A DNA stretch of 64,000 nucleotides from assembly GCA_963700305.1 (NCBI GenBank), contig CAVOXB010000026.1, forward strand, positions 341,076-405,075. The letters are read 5' to 3'. Shown here in pieces: positions 51,756 to 61,015 of this stretch (position 1 is its first letter; each line of letters opens with the position of its first letter). The translations under genes and the position numbers were made by a program. This stretch comes from Desulfomonile sp963700305. GTDB lineage: Bacteria; Desulfobacterota; Desulfomonilia; Desulfomonilales; Desulfomonilaceae. Below the pieces are notes generated by a model. That model did not search any database. It saw only the letters and a program-made list of their open reading frames with translations, and was not told where the DNA came from.

Positions 51756-53415
51756 ATGAAATGAGTCAAAGACGAAACTATCAACCTGGGAGCCGAACCT
51801 CATCGATCCCCGCGAAGTAAAGCAAGAACTTTGAGAAAAGTACCGACAAAAGTGGCTCGTAAAAGGGCCAAACAAATCATCGTCAACGAACGAGCGGCTG
51901 AAGAAGCGGAAATGCCGGAAATCGCCGCCAACACACGCACCATTCCCGGAATCATAACTCAGCGAGGCTGCACGTACGCAGGCTGCAAAGGCGTCATCCT
52001 GGGGCCCACTCGAGACATAGTGAACATCACCCACGGTCCTATCGGGTGCGGTTTCTACAGCTGGCTCACTCGGCGCAATCAGACGCGCACGCCTGGCCGG
52101 ACGCTGAAAACTTCATGACTTACTGCTTTTCCACGGACATGCAGGAAGAAGACATAGTGTTCGGCGGCGAGAAGAAACTCCGGGCTGCGATCCAGGAAGC
52201 CTACGATTTGTTCAAACCCAAGGCAATCAGCATTTTCGCCACTTGCCCGGTGGGACTCATCGGCGACGACGTGCACGCCGTGGCCCGAGAGATGAAAGAA
52301 CAGCTCGGGATCAATGTTTTCGGGTTCAGCTGCGAAGGGTTACAAGGGTGTAAGCCAGTCAGCCGGGCACCACATCGCCAACAACGGTATCTTCACCCAC
52401 GTCGTCGGGCTTAACGACAACGTCAAGGAAGGCAAATACAAGATCAACCTGCTCGGCGAATACAACATCGGCGGTGATGCCTTCGAACTCGACCGCATCC
52501 TGGACGAGTGCGGCATAACCGTGGTGTCAACCTTCAGCGGAAATTCCACTTACGACCAGTTTGCCAATGCTCACACAGCGGATCTCAACACCATCATGTG
52601 CCACCGCTCCATCAACTATGTGGCGGAAATGATGGAGACCAAGTACGGTATCCCATGGATAAAGATCAATTTCATCGGCGCGGAAGCTGCGGCAAAGTCG
52701 CTGCGCAAGATCGCCAGCTATTTTGAAGATCCGGAACTGATAGAGCGCGTCGAAGAGGTAATTGCTCGGGAAATGCCGGAAGTTGATCAAGGTGCGTGAT
52801 GAAGTGCGGCAGCGCTGTGAAGGAAAGTTGGCCATGCTTTTCGTGGGTGGTTCCCGTGCTCACCATTACCAGGAGCTTTTCCTGAAATCGGCATGAAAAC
52901 AATATCCGCCGGCTACGAATTCGCTCATCGCGACGATTACGAGGGCCGCAAGGTATTGCCTTTCCTGAAGGTCGATGCAGACAGCCGTAACATCGAGGAA
53001 TTGGAAATTCATCCGGATCCTGAGAAATTTCGCCCACGTAAAACAGCTGAGGAACTGGAGCGCCTCAAAGAGAAGGGATTCCGCTTCAAAGACTACGACG
53101 GAATGATGCTTGAGATGCCGTCGAGGCACTCTGGTAATCGACGATATCAGCCAGTACGAAACCGAACGGCTCATCGACATCTACAAACCGGCCATTTTCT
53201 GTGCAGGAATCAAGGAAAAGTTCGCTATACAGAAAAAGGGAATCCCCATGAAACAGCTCCACAGCTACGATTCCGGCGGCCCATACGCCGGCTTCAGGGG
53301 AGCCATCAATTTCTACAGAGAGATTGACCGTATGGTCAACAGCCAAGTCTGGAAGTATCTCAAAGCGCCCTGGCAGGAAAACCCCGAACTGGCGGCCAAA
53401 TACGCCTGCGATTGA
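51756..53415 (+). CDS. nifD: Nitrogenase MoFe protein alpha chain NifD (about eight one-base breaks)
   Basis: The sense changes frame repeatedly: near the start (51760), 51830, 52094-52101 (two bases), 52338, 52791, 52883 (a missing base), and 53125. Joined, it reads as normal NifD of about 550 residues: EPNLIDPREVKQEL, GIITQRGCTYAGCKGV and THGPIGCGFYSW (P-cluster ligands), FATCPVGLIGDD, MCHRSINYVAEMM (FeMo-cofactor Cys), and KQLHSYDSGGPYAGF (cofactor His). Dinitrogenase alpha binds FeMo-co and the substrate. As listed, no continuous protein can be made. Intact ligands argue against long-term decay. Either local sequence error or recent inactivation. Confidence 0.85.
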
Positions 53416-53437
53416 GCTCTTGAGGAAGGAACGATTC

Positions 53438-54815
53438 ATGTTACTGCGACATACCCCTACAGAAATCAACGAACGCAAGGCGTTGACCATAAACCCGGCA
53501 AAGACCTGCCAGCCCATAGGCGCCATGTACGCGGCTCTGGGCATTCACTCCTGCCTGCCGCACAGTCATGGCTCGCAGGGTTGCTGCGCCTATCATCGCA
53601 GCACCCTCACACGCCATTACAAAGAACCGGTAATGGCAGCAACCAGCTCCTTCACCGAAGGGGCGTCGGTGTTCGGCGGGCAGGCCAATCTCGTGCAGGC
53701 GATAGACAACATTTTCACCATTATACGAACCGGACGTGATCGCAGTGCACACCACATGTCTGTCTGAGACAATCGGCGACGATATTCCTCAGATCGCTCG
53801 AAAGCCGAAGCTGAGGGCAAAATCCCAAGCGGCAAATATGTGATCCATGTAAATACGCCCAGCTATGTAGGAACACACGTGACAGGATTTTCCGGCATGA
53901 CCAAGGCCATGGTGGATTACTTTTCGCAATCCAACGGGAAGAAGCTCGACCAGATCAACATCATCCCCGGCTACGTCGAACCATCCGACATGGAGGAAAT
54001 CAAGCGTATCGCAGAAGTTATGGGAGTTCGCACAGTCATGTTCCCCGACACTTCGCGGGTCCTCAACCGGCCGCAAACAGGCAAATACGAGATGTTCCCC
54101 AAAGGGGGAGTGACCGTGCAGGCCCTGATGAGCACCGGCGACAGCATGGCGACAATAGCTTTGGGTAGATTGGCTTCCGGAGCAGCCGCACGGGCTCTGG
54201 ACACCAAATGCAAGGTGCCCTGCGAAATCCTCGACCTGCCCATTGGATTCAAGGCCACTGACCGATTTGTAGACACACTCAGGAAGACCGCAGGAATCAA
54301 CGTGCCAGACAGCATCTCACGAGGAACGCGGCCAATTCTTGGACATCGTCACCGACATGCACCAGTACTTCTACGGGAAAAAAGTGGCGCTGGCCGGCGA
54401 TCCCGATCAACTCATCTCGCTCACGGAATTTCTGGTCTCCATCGACATGTGGCCGATCCACATCGTGACCGGCACGTCGGGCAAGGGATTCGAGGCTCAC
54501 ATCCAGGAGATCATACGGGATGTACCTCACTCTGTGAACGTGAGTTCACCTGGCGACATGTTCCTGCTGCATCAGTGGATCAAGAATGAACCTGTGGATC
54601 TGCTCATGGGCAATACCTACATGAAGTACATCGCCCGCGATGAAGACATCCCGCTGGTACGCTTCGGTTTCCCCATTTTGGATCGTATCGGCCACAGCTA
54701 TTTTCCGACGGTCGGTTATCGAGGCGGAATGCGCCTGCTCGAAAAGATCCTGGAAGCTATCCTTGATCGGCAGGATCGAGATTCTTTGGAAGAGAGTTTT
54801 GAGCTTGTAATGTAG
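53438..54815 (+). CDS. nifK: Nitrogenase MoFe protein beta chain NifK (three frameshifts)
   Basis: ATG 53438 follows AAGGA. It reads MLLRHTPTEINERKALTINP, then AKTCQPIGAMYAALGIHSCLPHSHGSQGCCAYHRST with two P-cluster ligands. An extra A at 53723, a missing G near 53804 and an extra T at 54316 break the frame; repaired, VHTTCLSETIGDDIPQIARK gives the third ligand and the protein continues through GVRTVMFPDTSRVL and LVRFGFPILDRIGHSYFPTV to the stop at 54815, about 459 residues. It pairs with NifD in the tetramer. Short NifK without the long N-terminal extension is typical of this nif group. Confidence 0.88.
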
Positions 54816-54885
54816 CGAATGACTCCGATCAGTATATCAAGCACCTTTCTCGGGGGCTCTCTATATAAGGAATAGGAAAAGAGCA

Positions 54886-55188
54886 ATGCAAAAGCCGGAT
54901 CATCATATTTTAGTGTGCGCCAGTTTTCGTGGGACGGAAGCCAAAGGAAAGTGCATCAAGAAGGAATCCCTCTCACTTATACCCTATTTGGAAGAAGAAC
55001 TGGCAGACCGCGGCATGAATGCGATGGTGTCCAGTACAGGCTGCCTGAAACTCTGCGAGGAGGGCCCCATCATGGTTGTCTATCCCCAAGGAAACTGGTA
55101 CCGCGGCATCGAGAGCGAAGGCGCTGTGGACGAGATACTGGATGCCCTTGAAAACGGCGGGATTGCCGAAAAATACTTGCTGGCGTGA
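54886..55188 (+). CDS. [2Fe-2S] thioredoxin-fold ferredoxin
   Basis: The 100-residue protein resembles the Clostridium pasteurianum-type ferredoxin: HHILVCASFRGTEAKGKCIKK with the first two Cys, and STGCLKLCEEGPIMVVYPQGNWY with the last two, a WY after the cluster and a C-terminal helix. Genes of this type occur inside nif clusters and can donate electrons to or regulate nitrogenase. It lies between nifK and nifE on the same strand and has an intact frame. Confidence 0.88.
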   Translation: MQKPDHHILVCASFRGTEAKGKCIKKESLSLIPYLEEELADRGMNAMVSSTGCLKLCEEGPIMVVYPQGNWYRGIESEGAVDEILDALENGGIAEKYLLA

Positions 55189-55337
55189 CGCGGATACCAA
55201 GCAGGGGCAAAACATCAGGTCATTTTAACCGGAAACAAGCTGCAGGCCTTTAGGTGTGGGGTGCACAAGCACAGTGCGTCCTGAATCGGAAATCCTCGCT
55301 GCAGCGCTATCAAACGATTCTCTTGTTGGATCGGACA

Positions 55338-56747
55338 ATGACAACAGCAATTTTCTCCGAAAGAAAAGACCAGGTACATCGAAAAGGCGAACAGCATTTT
55401 CAGATGGCCTGTGATCGTGACAGTCTGGCAGGTGCAGTGAGCCAGCGTGCATGCGTATTCTGCGGCTCCAGGGTAGTGCTGTATCCTATAGCGGATGCCT
55501 TGCACCTGGTTCACGGCCCCATCGGTTGCGCTTCTTACACCTGGGATATTCGCGGAGCTCTGTCTTCCGGACCGGCGCTGCACAGGCTCAGCTTCTCCAC
55601 GGATCTGCAGGAGAAGGATGTGATTTTCGGCGGAGAAGACAAGCTATACCAGGCTTTAATAGAGCTTATCGACCGGCACGAGCCAAAAGCTGCATTCGTT
55701 TACTCAACCTGTATCGTCGGAATCATAGGCGATGATCTTGAGGCTGTGTGCCGACGTGTGGCCGACGAAAAGGGCATCCCGGTTATTCCTGTTCAGTCGG
55801 AAGGATTCAAGGGGAACAAACGTGCAGGGTACAATGCCGCTTGTAAGGCCATGTTTCGGCTCGTCGGTACGGGAGATACATCAGACATCTCGCCCTTGAG
55901 CGTAAACATCCTGGGAGATTTCAACCTCGCAGGCGAGATTTGGATAATTCGGAAGTACTTCGAGCGAATGGGACTGGAGACTGTAGCTAATATTACAGGC
56001 GACGGCCGGGTAGGGGACATTCGACGAGCCCATGGAGCCGCTCTGAATTTGGTGCAATGCTCAGGGTCCACAATGGATCTTGCTAAGATGATGCAGGAAG
56101 AATACGAAACCCCATTTATGCGAGTGTCTTACTTCGGTGTGGAAGACATGGCCGAGTCGCTTTACAGCGTCGCCCGCTTCTTCGCAGATAAGGACCCGGA
56201 AATAATCAATCGCACCCGTACTTTGGTCAAAGAGGAGCTTGAGGAACTGTATCCTCAATTGGCGAAGTTCCGGGCATCTCTCACCGGGAAAAAAGCTGCG
56301 ATCTACGTGGGCGGAGCATTCAAGGCATTCTCTTTGGTGAAAGCTTTCAGATTGCTGGGAATGCAAGTGGTGCTGGTTGGTTCGCAGACAGGCACTGAGG
56401 AAGACTACCGCGAACTCTACGAGGTCACGGACGAAGGGACGATCATAGTGGATGATTCCAATCCGTTGGAGCTTTCAGCGTTTCTGCAGGAAAAGGACGT
56501 GGATATTTTCGTCGGCGGTGTAAAGGAAAGGCCCATTGCCTACAAGCTGGGAGTTGGCTTCTGTGATCACAATCACGAGCGTAAAGAAGCTCTTGAGGGA
56601 TTCGTCGGTATGTTGAATTTTGCTCGGGAAGTCTATTCCACAGTAATGAGCCCGGTTTGGAGATTCGTGCCCCGAAGAGAGCTGAAGAAGTCTCAAACTG
56701 CGATAACCGATCCGGTATTGGAGCCGTCGATTGCGGCCTGCTCGTAG
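55338..56747 (+). CDS. nifE: NifE, FeMo-cofactor scaffold subunit
   Basis: Start ATG 55338 gives MTTAIFSERKDQVHRK; an upstream in-frame extension is less likely. The protein of about 469 residues carries SQRACVFCGSRV, HGPIGCASYTWDIRG, STDLQEKDVIFGGEDKL, YSTCIVGIIGDD and LNLVQCSGSTMDLAKMM (scaffold Cys), in NifD-like order. With NifN it holds the cofactor precursor made by NifB before transfer to NifDK. The frame is unbroken, in contrast to the nif genes upstream. It ends 19 bases before nifN. Confidence 0.94.
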   Translation: MTTAIFSERKDQVHRKGEQHFQMACDRDSLAGAVSQRACVFCGSRVVLYPIADALHLVHGPIGCASYTWDIRGALSSGPALHRLSFSTDLQEKDVIFGGEDKLYQALIELIDRHEPKAAFVYSTCIVGIIGDDLEAVCRRVADEKGIPVIPVQSEGFKGNKRAGYNAACKAMFRLVGTGDTSDISPLSVNILGDFNLAGEIWIIRKYFERMGLETVANITGDGRVGDIRRAHGAALNLVQCSGSTMDLAKMMQEEYETPFMRVSYFGVEDMAESLYSVARFFADKDPEIINRTRTLVKEELEELYPQLAKFRASLTGKKAAIYVGGAFKAFSLVKAFRLLGMQVVLVGSQTGTEEDYRELYEVTDEGTIIVDDSNPLELSAFLQEKDVDIFVGGVKERPIAYKLGVGFCDHNHERKEALEGFVGMLNFAREVYSTVMSPVWRFVPRRELKKSQTAITDPVLEPSIAACS

Positions 56748-56766
56748 GCCGAGAGGAGCAATAGCC

Positions 56767-58137
56767 ATGAAAGCGAAGCCGCAAACATACGTGTCTACCA
56801 CCAACGCCTGCAAAATGTGTATGCCGTTGGGTGCTTGCCTGGCATTTCGAGGCATCGAGGGAGCTGTCCCGTTTCTTCATGGCTCTCAGGGCTGCGCTAC
56901 TTATATGAGGCGCTACATTATTAGTCATTTCAGAGAACCCATGGATATCGCTTCATCTTCGCTGGGCGAGAAAGACGCGGTATACGGGGGCGGTCCGAAC
57001 CTGAAATTGGGCCTCACGAACGTTATGTCCAAATACGAGGCCCGAATGATAGGCATCGCGTCCACGTGCCTAACTGAAACCATAGGCGATAACGTGCCTA
57101 TGCTGGTTCGTGAATTCCGGAATGAGTTTTCCGATCTCACGCTCCAGGACGGGGCTCCTGCTCTGGTGAACGTGTCAACCCCGAGCTTCTCGGGTACTCA
57201 CATGGACGGTTTTCATGCCGCTGTCAAAGCGACGGTAGAACAGCTTGCTGAGGATGTTCCTAGTCACGATGGGGTGGCCCTGATTCCGGGATTCGTATCT
57301 CCTGCAGACATCAGGTATTTGAAAGAGGTGATGGAAGGCTTTCGGATTGACGCAACGGTTCTTCCCGACATATCGCTTACCCTGGATGCTCCAGCGCTTC
57401 TAGATTACGAGAAGCTACCTTCTGGCGGCACGCCGATATCGGAAATCAAAAGACTCGGAGGCTCCAGGTCGGTCATCGAGTTCGGCCGCGCCATTGCCGG
57501 AAGCTCAACTGCCGGGAAGTTCCTCGAAGATCGGTTTTCGATTCCACATTATCGCCTTGGGGCGCCCATCGGCCTCAGGGAGACAGACAGTTTTTTCCAA
57601 ACGCTGGAAGAAATATCGGGAAAACAGACCCCATTATCCCACACACTGGAAAGAGGCCGACTCATAGACGCTTATGTCGATGGACACAAGTACCTCTTTG
57701 ACCAAAGGGCCGTGGTCTACGGCGAAGAGGACCTCGTAATAGGGCTCACAGCGTTTCTCGCTGAAATCGGGGTAAAGCCCGTGCTGTGCGCATCAGGGGG
57801 CCGCAGCCGCCGAATGGAACAGACCATCCGCGAGATGACGGAAGGTTTGCTCCCTGAACCGCCGATAGTCATGGAGGGGGTAGATTTCTACCAGATAGCG
57901 GAATACGCAGAATCGCTGAATCCCCAGATACTTATTGGAAACAGCAAGGGGTATCAGCTTTCTCGGAAATGGAAGATACCTCTGATACGAGTCGGATTTC
58001 CTATCCATGATCGTTTTGGTGGTCACAGAATTCTGCACCTGGGTTACAGAGGGGCCCAGATGCTGCTCGACGGAATCGTAAATGCCGTCATCGAGGCTAA
58101 ACAGGAAAACTCGTGCGTTGGCTACAGCTACATGTGA
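56767..58137 (+). CDS. nifN: NifN, FeMo-cofactor scaffold subunit
   Basis: Start ATG 56767 (MKAKPQTYVSTTNACKMCMP) follows GAGGAG; an in-frame start 12 codons earlier is a readthrough of nifE. The protein reads CKMCMPLGACLAFRGIEGA, HGSQGCATYMRRYIISH, STCLTETIGDNVP, GTHMDGFHAAVKATV and VRVGFPIHDRFGGHR-like ends (LIRVGFPIHDRFGG). It is the beta partner of NifE and descends from NifK. Intact and followed by nifB after 61 bases. Confidence 0.93.
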   Translation: MKAKPQTYVSTTNACKMCMPLGACLAFRGIEGAVPFLHGSQGCATYMRRYIISHFREPMDIASSSLGEKDAVYGGGPNLKLGLTNVMSKYEARMIGIASTCLTETIGDNVPMLVREFRNEFSDLTLQDGAPALVNVSTPSFSGTHMDGFHAAVKATVEQLAEDVPSHDGVALIPGFVSPADIRYLKEVMEGFRIDATVLPDISLTLDAPALLDYEKLPSGGTPISEIKRLGGSRSVIEFGRAIAGSSTAGKFLEDRFSIPHYRLGAPIGLRETDSFFQTLEEISGKQTPLSHTLERGRLIDAYVDGHKYLFDQRAVVYGEEDLVIGLTAFLAEIGVKPVLCASGGRSRRMEQTIREMTEGLLPEPPIVMEGVDFYQIAEYAESLNPQILIGNSKGYQLSRKWKIPLIRVGFPIHDRFGGHRILHLGYRGAQMLLDGIVNAVIEAKQENSCVGYSYM

Positions 58138-58198
58138 GAGATCTCGAGTGGCCAGCTAGGTCACGTGCGAAAGCTAACAATATATAAGGAATGGATCA

Positions 58199-59473
58199 AT
58201 GAGCGCCGGTCTGGATATAAGTCGACATCCCTGTTTCAACGTTGAAGCCAAAGGAAAATGCGGTCGAGTTCATCTTCCGGTCGCTCCGGACTGCAACATA
58301 AAATGCAACTACTGCAACCGCAAATACGATTGTGTGAACGAGAGCAGGCCCGGAGTAACCAGTTGCGTGCTCATCCCAAAGCAGGCGATACGATACCTTG
58401 AGCGGGTGCTGGAGAAGGCTCCCAACATAACGGTTGCAGGAATTGCCGGTCCTGGAGACGCATTTGCGAAACCAGACCTCGCATTAGAATCCCTGCGGCT
58501 GATCCGAGAACGCTTTCCGGAAATGCTTCTCTGTCTTGCCAGTAACGGGCTGAATCTTACCCCGTACGTGGAAGCGCTAGCCGAACTCAAAGTGTCGCAC
58601 GTGACTGTGACAGTGAACGCTGTCGATCCCGAAATTGGTGCCCGCATATACAGTTGGGTGCGCGACCGAAAGGTTATCTATAGAGGGAGAGCAGCGGCAG
58701 AACTCCTTCTCAGCCGCCAATTGGAAGCGATCGCCGCTCTGAAGGCTCACGGGATCACAGTGAAGGTGAACACAATCGTAATTCCCGGAATCAACGATTC
58801 CCACGTGGGGGAAGTCGCCAAAAAGATGGCTGAAATGGGTGTGGACATGCTGAACTGCATGACTATGTACCCCAACAGCGAGACACCTTTTGCAGATATA
58901 CCCGAACCGTCAGAGCAGCTGATGTCTGCCATTCGGACCGAGGCAGAAGAATTCTTGCCCCAGATGAGGCATTGCACTCGCTGCAGAGCCGATGCGGTAG
59001 GCCTCTTGGAAAATGACATGTCCGCGGAATTCAGGGGCTGCATGACCAGTTGCGCAACCGGTGCAGATTTGGACGTTCAGGAAAAACCGTATGTTGCAGC
59101 TGCAACATTTGAGGGCGTGCTTGTTAATCAGCATCTTGGCGAAGCTGAGTCATTGCAGATCTGGGGAAAATCGGACTCCGGGTACGTGCTCATTGATGAG
59201 CGAAAAGCTCCACAAAAGGGAACAGGAATTCAAAGATGGCTGGAATTGGCAGAAATTCTGAAAGATTGCAGAGCAGTGCTGGTCAACGGAATAGGTGAGA
59301 CGCCTCATCAGGCACTCATTGAAAATGACATTGTTCCCGTGGAGATGAGCGGATTCATCGTTGAAGGTCTGGACGCTGTATATAACGGCCGCAACGTTGC
59401 ATCACTGAAAGGCAGGCGAGTCGGGTGCTCCCACGGGAGAGCGTGCTCCGGCGGAGGAGCCGGCTGCGGTTAG
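58199..59473 (+). CDS. nifB: NifB with a C-terminal NifX/NafY-like domain
   Basis: The radical SAM part has HPCFNVEAKGKCGRVHLPVA, the cluster motif CNIKCNYC, RKYDC and AGPGDAFA. It makes NifB-co, the Fe8S9C precursor of FeMo-co. Near residue 290 a second domain starts (YVAAATFEGVLVNQHLGEAE, then VLINGIGETPHQAL-like text), the NifX/NafY fold that binds cofactor. Length is 424 residues, within the range of two-domain NifB. A Cys-rich tail (CSHGRACSGGGAGCG) may bind metal. It is the last clear nif gene here; nifV, nifS, nifU and nifA are not seen. Confidence 0.95.
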   Translation: MSAGLDISRHPCFNVEAKGKCGRVHLPVAPDCNIKCNYCNRKYDCVNESRPGVTSCVLIPKQAIRYLERVLEKAPNITVAGIAGPGDAFAKPDLALESLRLIRERFPEMLLCLASNGLNLTPYVEALAELKVSHVTVTVNAVDPEIGARIYSWVRDRKVIYRGRAAAELLLSRQLEAIAALKAHGITVKVNTIVIPGINDSHVGEVAKKMAEMGVDMLNCMTMYPNSETPFADIPEPSEQLMSAIRTEAEEFLPQMRHCTRCRADAVGLLENDMSAEFRGCMTSCATGADLDVQEKPYVAAATFEGVLVNQHLGEAESLQIWGKSDSGYVLIDERKAPQKGTGIQRWLELAEILKDCRAVLVNGIGETPHQALIENDIVPVEMSGFIVEGLDAVYNGRNVASLKGRRVGCSHGRACSGGGAGCG

Positions 59474-59484
59474 GAAGAAAAGAA

Positions 59485-59520
59485 TTGGGGAGGACCTTCT
59501 TGTAAGAAGGTCCTCCCCAA
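59485..59520. repeat. 17-bp perfect palindrome after nifB
   Basis: The two 17-base arms, beginning TTGGGGAGGACCTTC and ending GTCCTCCCCAA, are exact reverse complements around GT. It lies 12 bases after the nifB stop. The stem is strong enough to end transcription, but no U tract follows, so it may also be a mobile or dispersed repeat. Confidence 0.7.
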
Positions 59521-59599
59521 ACCCCTCTCCAAGAACTTCTATCAATTTGCAGCGATTCCCATTTCTCAGAGCGAAATAGTAATCGCTGCAAGTGTTAGG

Positions 59600-59717
59600 G
59601 TTCTTTTGGAAAAATCAACGAGAGACATCTGCAGCAGGACCGGCAACTTGCCGGTCTTTCATTGTGAACCGCAGTACGCCTGGTCCTACCGTAGCGGCCG
59701 GCCTCCGCGCCGGCCTA
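59600..59717. repeat. Two-hairpin repeat, copy A
   Basis: Carries TTCTTTTGGA, AACGAGAGAC, CCGGCAACTTGCCGG, GTGAACCGC and GCGGCCGGCCTCCGCGCCGG in that order. Copy B at 59797-59948 has the same order with changes. Confidence 0.7.
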
Positions 59718-59796
59718 GATATTCAAACGGGGGCGGAAAGAAACGCCTATTACGGGTGCCACCCGGCGAGAAATAGGAATCGTTACGAATATTAGA

Positions 59797-59948
59797 CTTC
59801 TTTGGAAGAGTTAGCGAGAGACCTCTGCACCGGTAGGGCCGGCATCTTGCCGGTCATTGTCGTGAACCGCCGTACGTTACCCTACCGATACGCGCTAAAA
59901 TAAGGCTATCTGGGCCTTTACAGTGGCGGCCGGCCTCCGTGCCGGCCA
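59797..59948. repeat. Two-hairpin repeat, copy B
   Basis: Same modules as copy A: ACTTCTTTGGA, AGCGAGAGAC, CCGGCATCTTGCCGG, GTGAACCGC and GGCCGGCCTCCGTGCCGGCC, with an extra stretch (59881-59920) between the hairpins. The two copies are imperfect direct repeats about 197 bases apart. Confidence 0.7.
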
Positions 59949-60001
59949 AATTGGGTTTAGACAAGTGATCTGGTGTTACAAGTGAGGAAGGAAATATGGG
60001 C

Positions 60002-60547
60002 CTATCCAGCTGCGGATTCTAATCCCCATGTTCGGGGCTTCAGCCCCTTTGTCAAGAAAGTCTCAGCGCGAGTGAGTTGTGCATCTGTCAGATCCGCGCC
60101 CGTAAGATCTGCCCTGGTTAGGAATGCGCCTGTCAAATTCGCGGAGACTAATTTGGCATCACGCAGGTTGGCGCCGATAAGGTCCACGCTGTGGAGGTTC
60201 GCCCCAGTAAGGTCTGCTCCGATTAGGACAGCTCGATGCAAATTCGCTGAAGGAAGGTTGGCTCCTCTGAGGTTCGCAGCGCTAAGGTCCGCTTTGGAGA
60301 TTTTCGCGTCTGAAAGGTTCGCATTTTCCAGTATCGCACCGGCTAAATTGGCACCGAATAGATAAATCCTTGTCATTTTGGCATTTCTTAGGTTGGCGCC
60401 AGCGAGATCAGCTCCCATGAGGTTTGCTTCAGCAAGATTCCTGCCTTTCTCCACAGCAAGCTCTACTAATTCTTTTATAGAATTGGCTTCGCCCGCGAAG
60501 ACATGTTCAAATGTGAACCTGTTGACTATATCAAACCACATTGGCAC
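60002..60547 (-). CDS. Pentapeptide-repeat protein
   Basis: The 181-residue product has an N-terminal helix (MPMWFDIVNRFTFEHVFAGE) and then about 22 repeats of the A(D/N)LXX type, for example AEANLMGADLAGANLRNAKM and ADLTGANLHSVDLIGANLRD, which would fold into a right-handed quadrilateral beta-helix. Such proteins are usually cytoplasmic; a few mimic DNA and protect gyrase, most are unexplained. There is no signal peptide. Isolated among repeats, with no operon partner. Confidence 0.85.
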   Translation of the reverse strand: MPMWFDIVNRFTFEHVFAGEANSIKELVELAVEKGRNLAEANLMGADLAGANLRNAKMTRIYLFGANLAGAILENANLSDAKISKADLSAANLRGANLPSANLHRAVLIGADLTGANLHSVDLIGANLRDAKLVSANLTGAFLTRADLTGADLTDAQLTRAETFLTKGLKPRTWGLESAAG

Positions 60548-61015
60548 CTCAAATGGTCAAGCTATATTAGTGATTTTACAATTCGTAGAATCTTGAATAA
60601 TCCGCACCCATAATATCAGAACGATCAATTTTATTCAAGAATTAGCGGTTGTTGTGGGCGCCAAATGACACGGAATGTCATGCTTTGCTATATTCTGTTC
60701 TGAGGCCGACACAATATTAGGCTGAAGCGATTCACGTTTTAGAGCGGTTCAAGACGCCACCCCTCAGCAACAATTTAGTGTGGTGTCCCCGGAATCGCCC
60801 GAGCGGTTCGAAACCCCAGCCCGGAGCAACAATTAAGTATGGTGTCCCCGGAATTGTTGGGAATTGTGCGGAATTGTGTCCCCGGAATTAAATGTCCCCG
60901 GAATTATAAGATTTGGGTGAAATGCCCTGGCATTTTGTGGTATCAAGAGGGAATGGTCTGCCGTAAGACACCACGGTGATGTTTTATCAGTGTGTTTTGA
61001 AAAAAGGTCGACCAA
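60548..61015. other. Repeat-rich intergenic stretch, 468 bases
   Basis: Holds the tandem 59-base repeats with GTGTCCCC cores (60742-60900) upstream of the HNH gene and otherwise nothing recognised. Confidence 0.5.
60742..60900. repeat. GTGTCCCC repeat cluster, left of the HNH gene
   Basis: Two 59-base direct repeats start at 60742 and 60801 (GAGCGGTTC, CAACAATTTAGTG or CAACAATTAAGTAT, GGTGTCCCCGGAATT), followed by shortened copies near 60876 and 60892. It is the reverse complement of the element at 61919-61944. Confidence 0.75.

Larger units (their letters stand above)
59474..60001. other. Repeat-rich intergenic stretch, 528 bases
   Basis: After the nif cluster. It holds the 17-bp palindrome and the two copies of the two-hairpin repeat; no gene is supported. 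Confidence 0.6.

Noticed and set aside
50088..54815. Programmed ribosomal frameshifting to explain the nif breaks
   Set aside because: The breaks lack slippery sequences with downstream structure, are too many and need different shifts (mostly +1-type, some -1-type), and include NifH, where no such mechanism is known to me.
50088..58137. Vanadium- or iron-only nitrogenase
   Set aside because: No vnfG/anfG-like delta subunit lies between the D and K genes, and nifE, nifN and nifB with MoFe-type NifD/NifK ligands are present.
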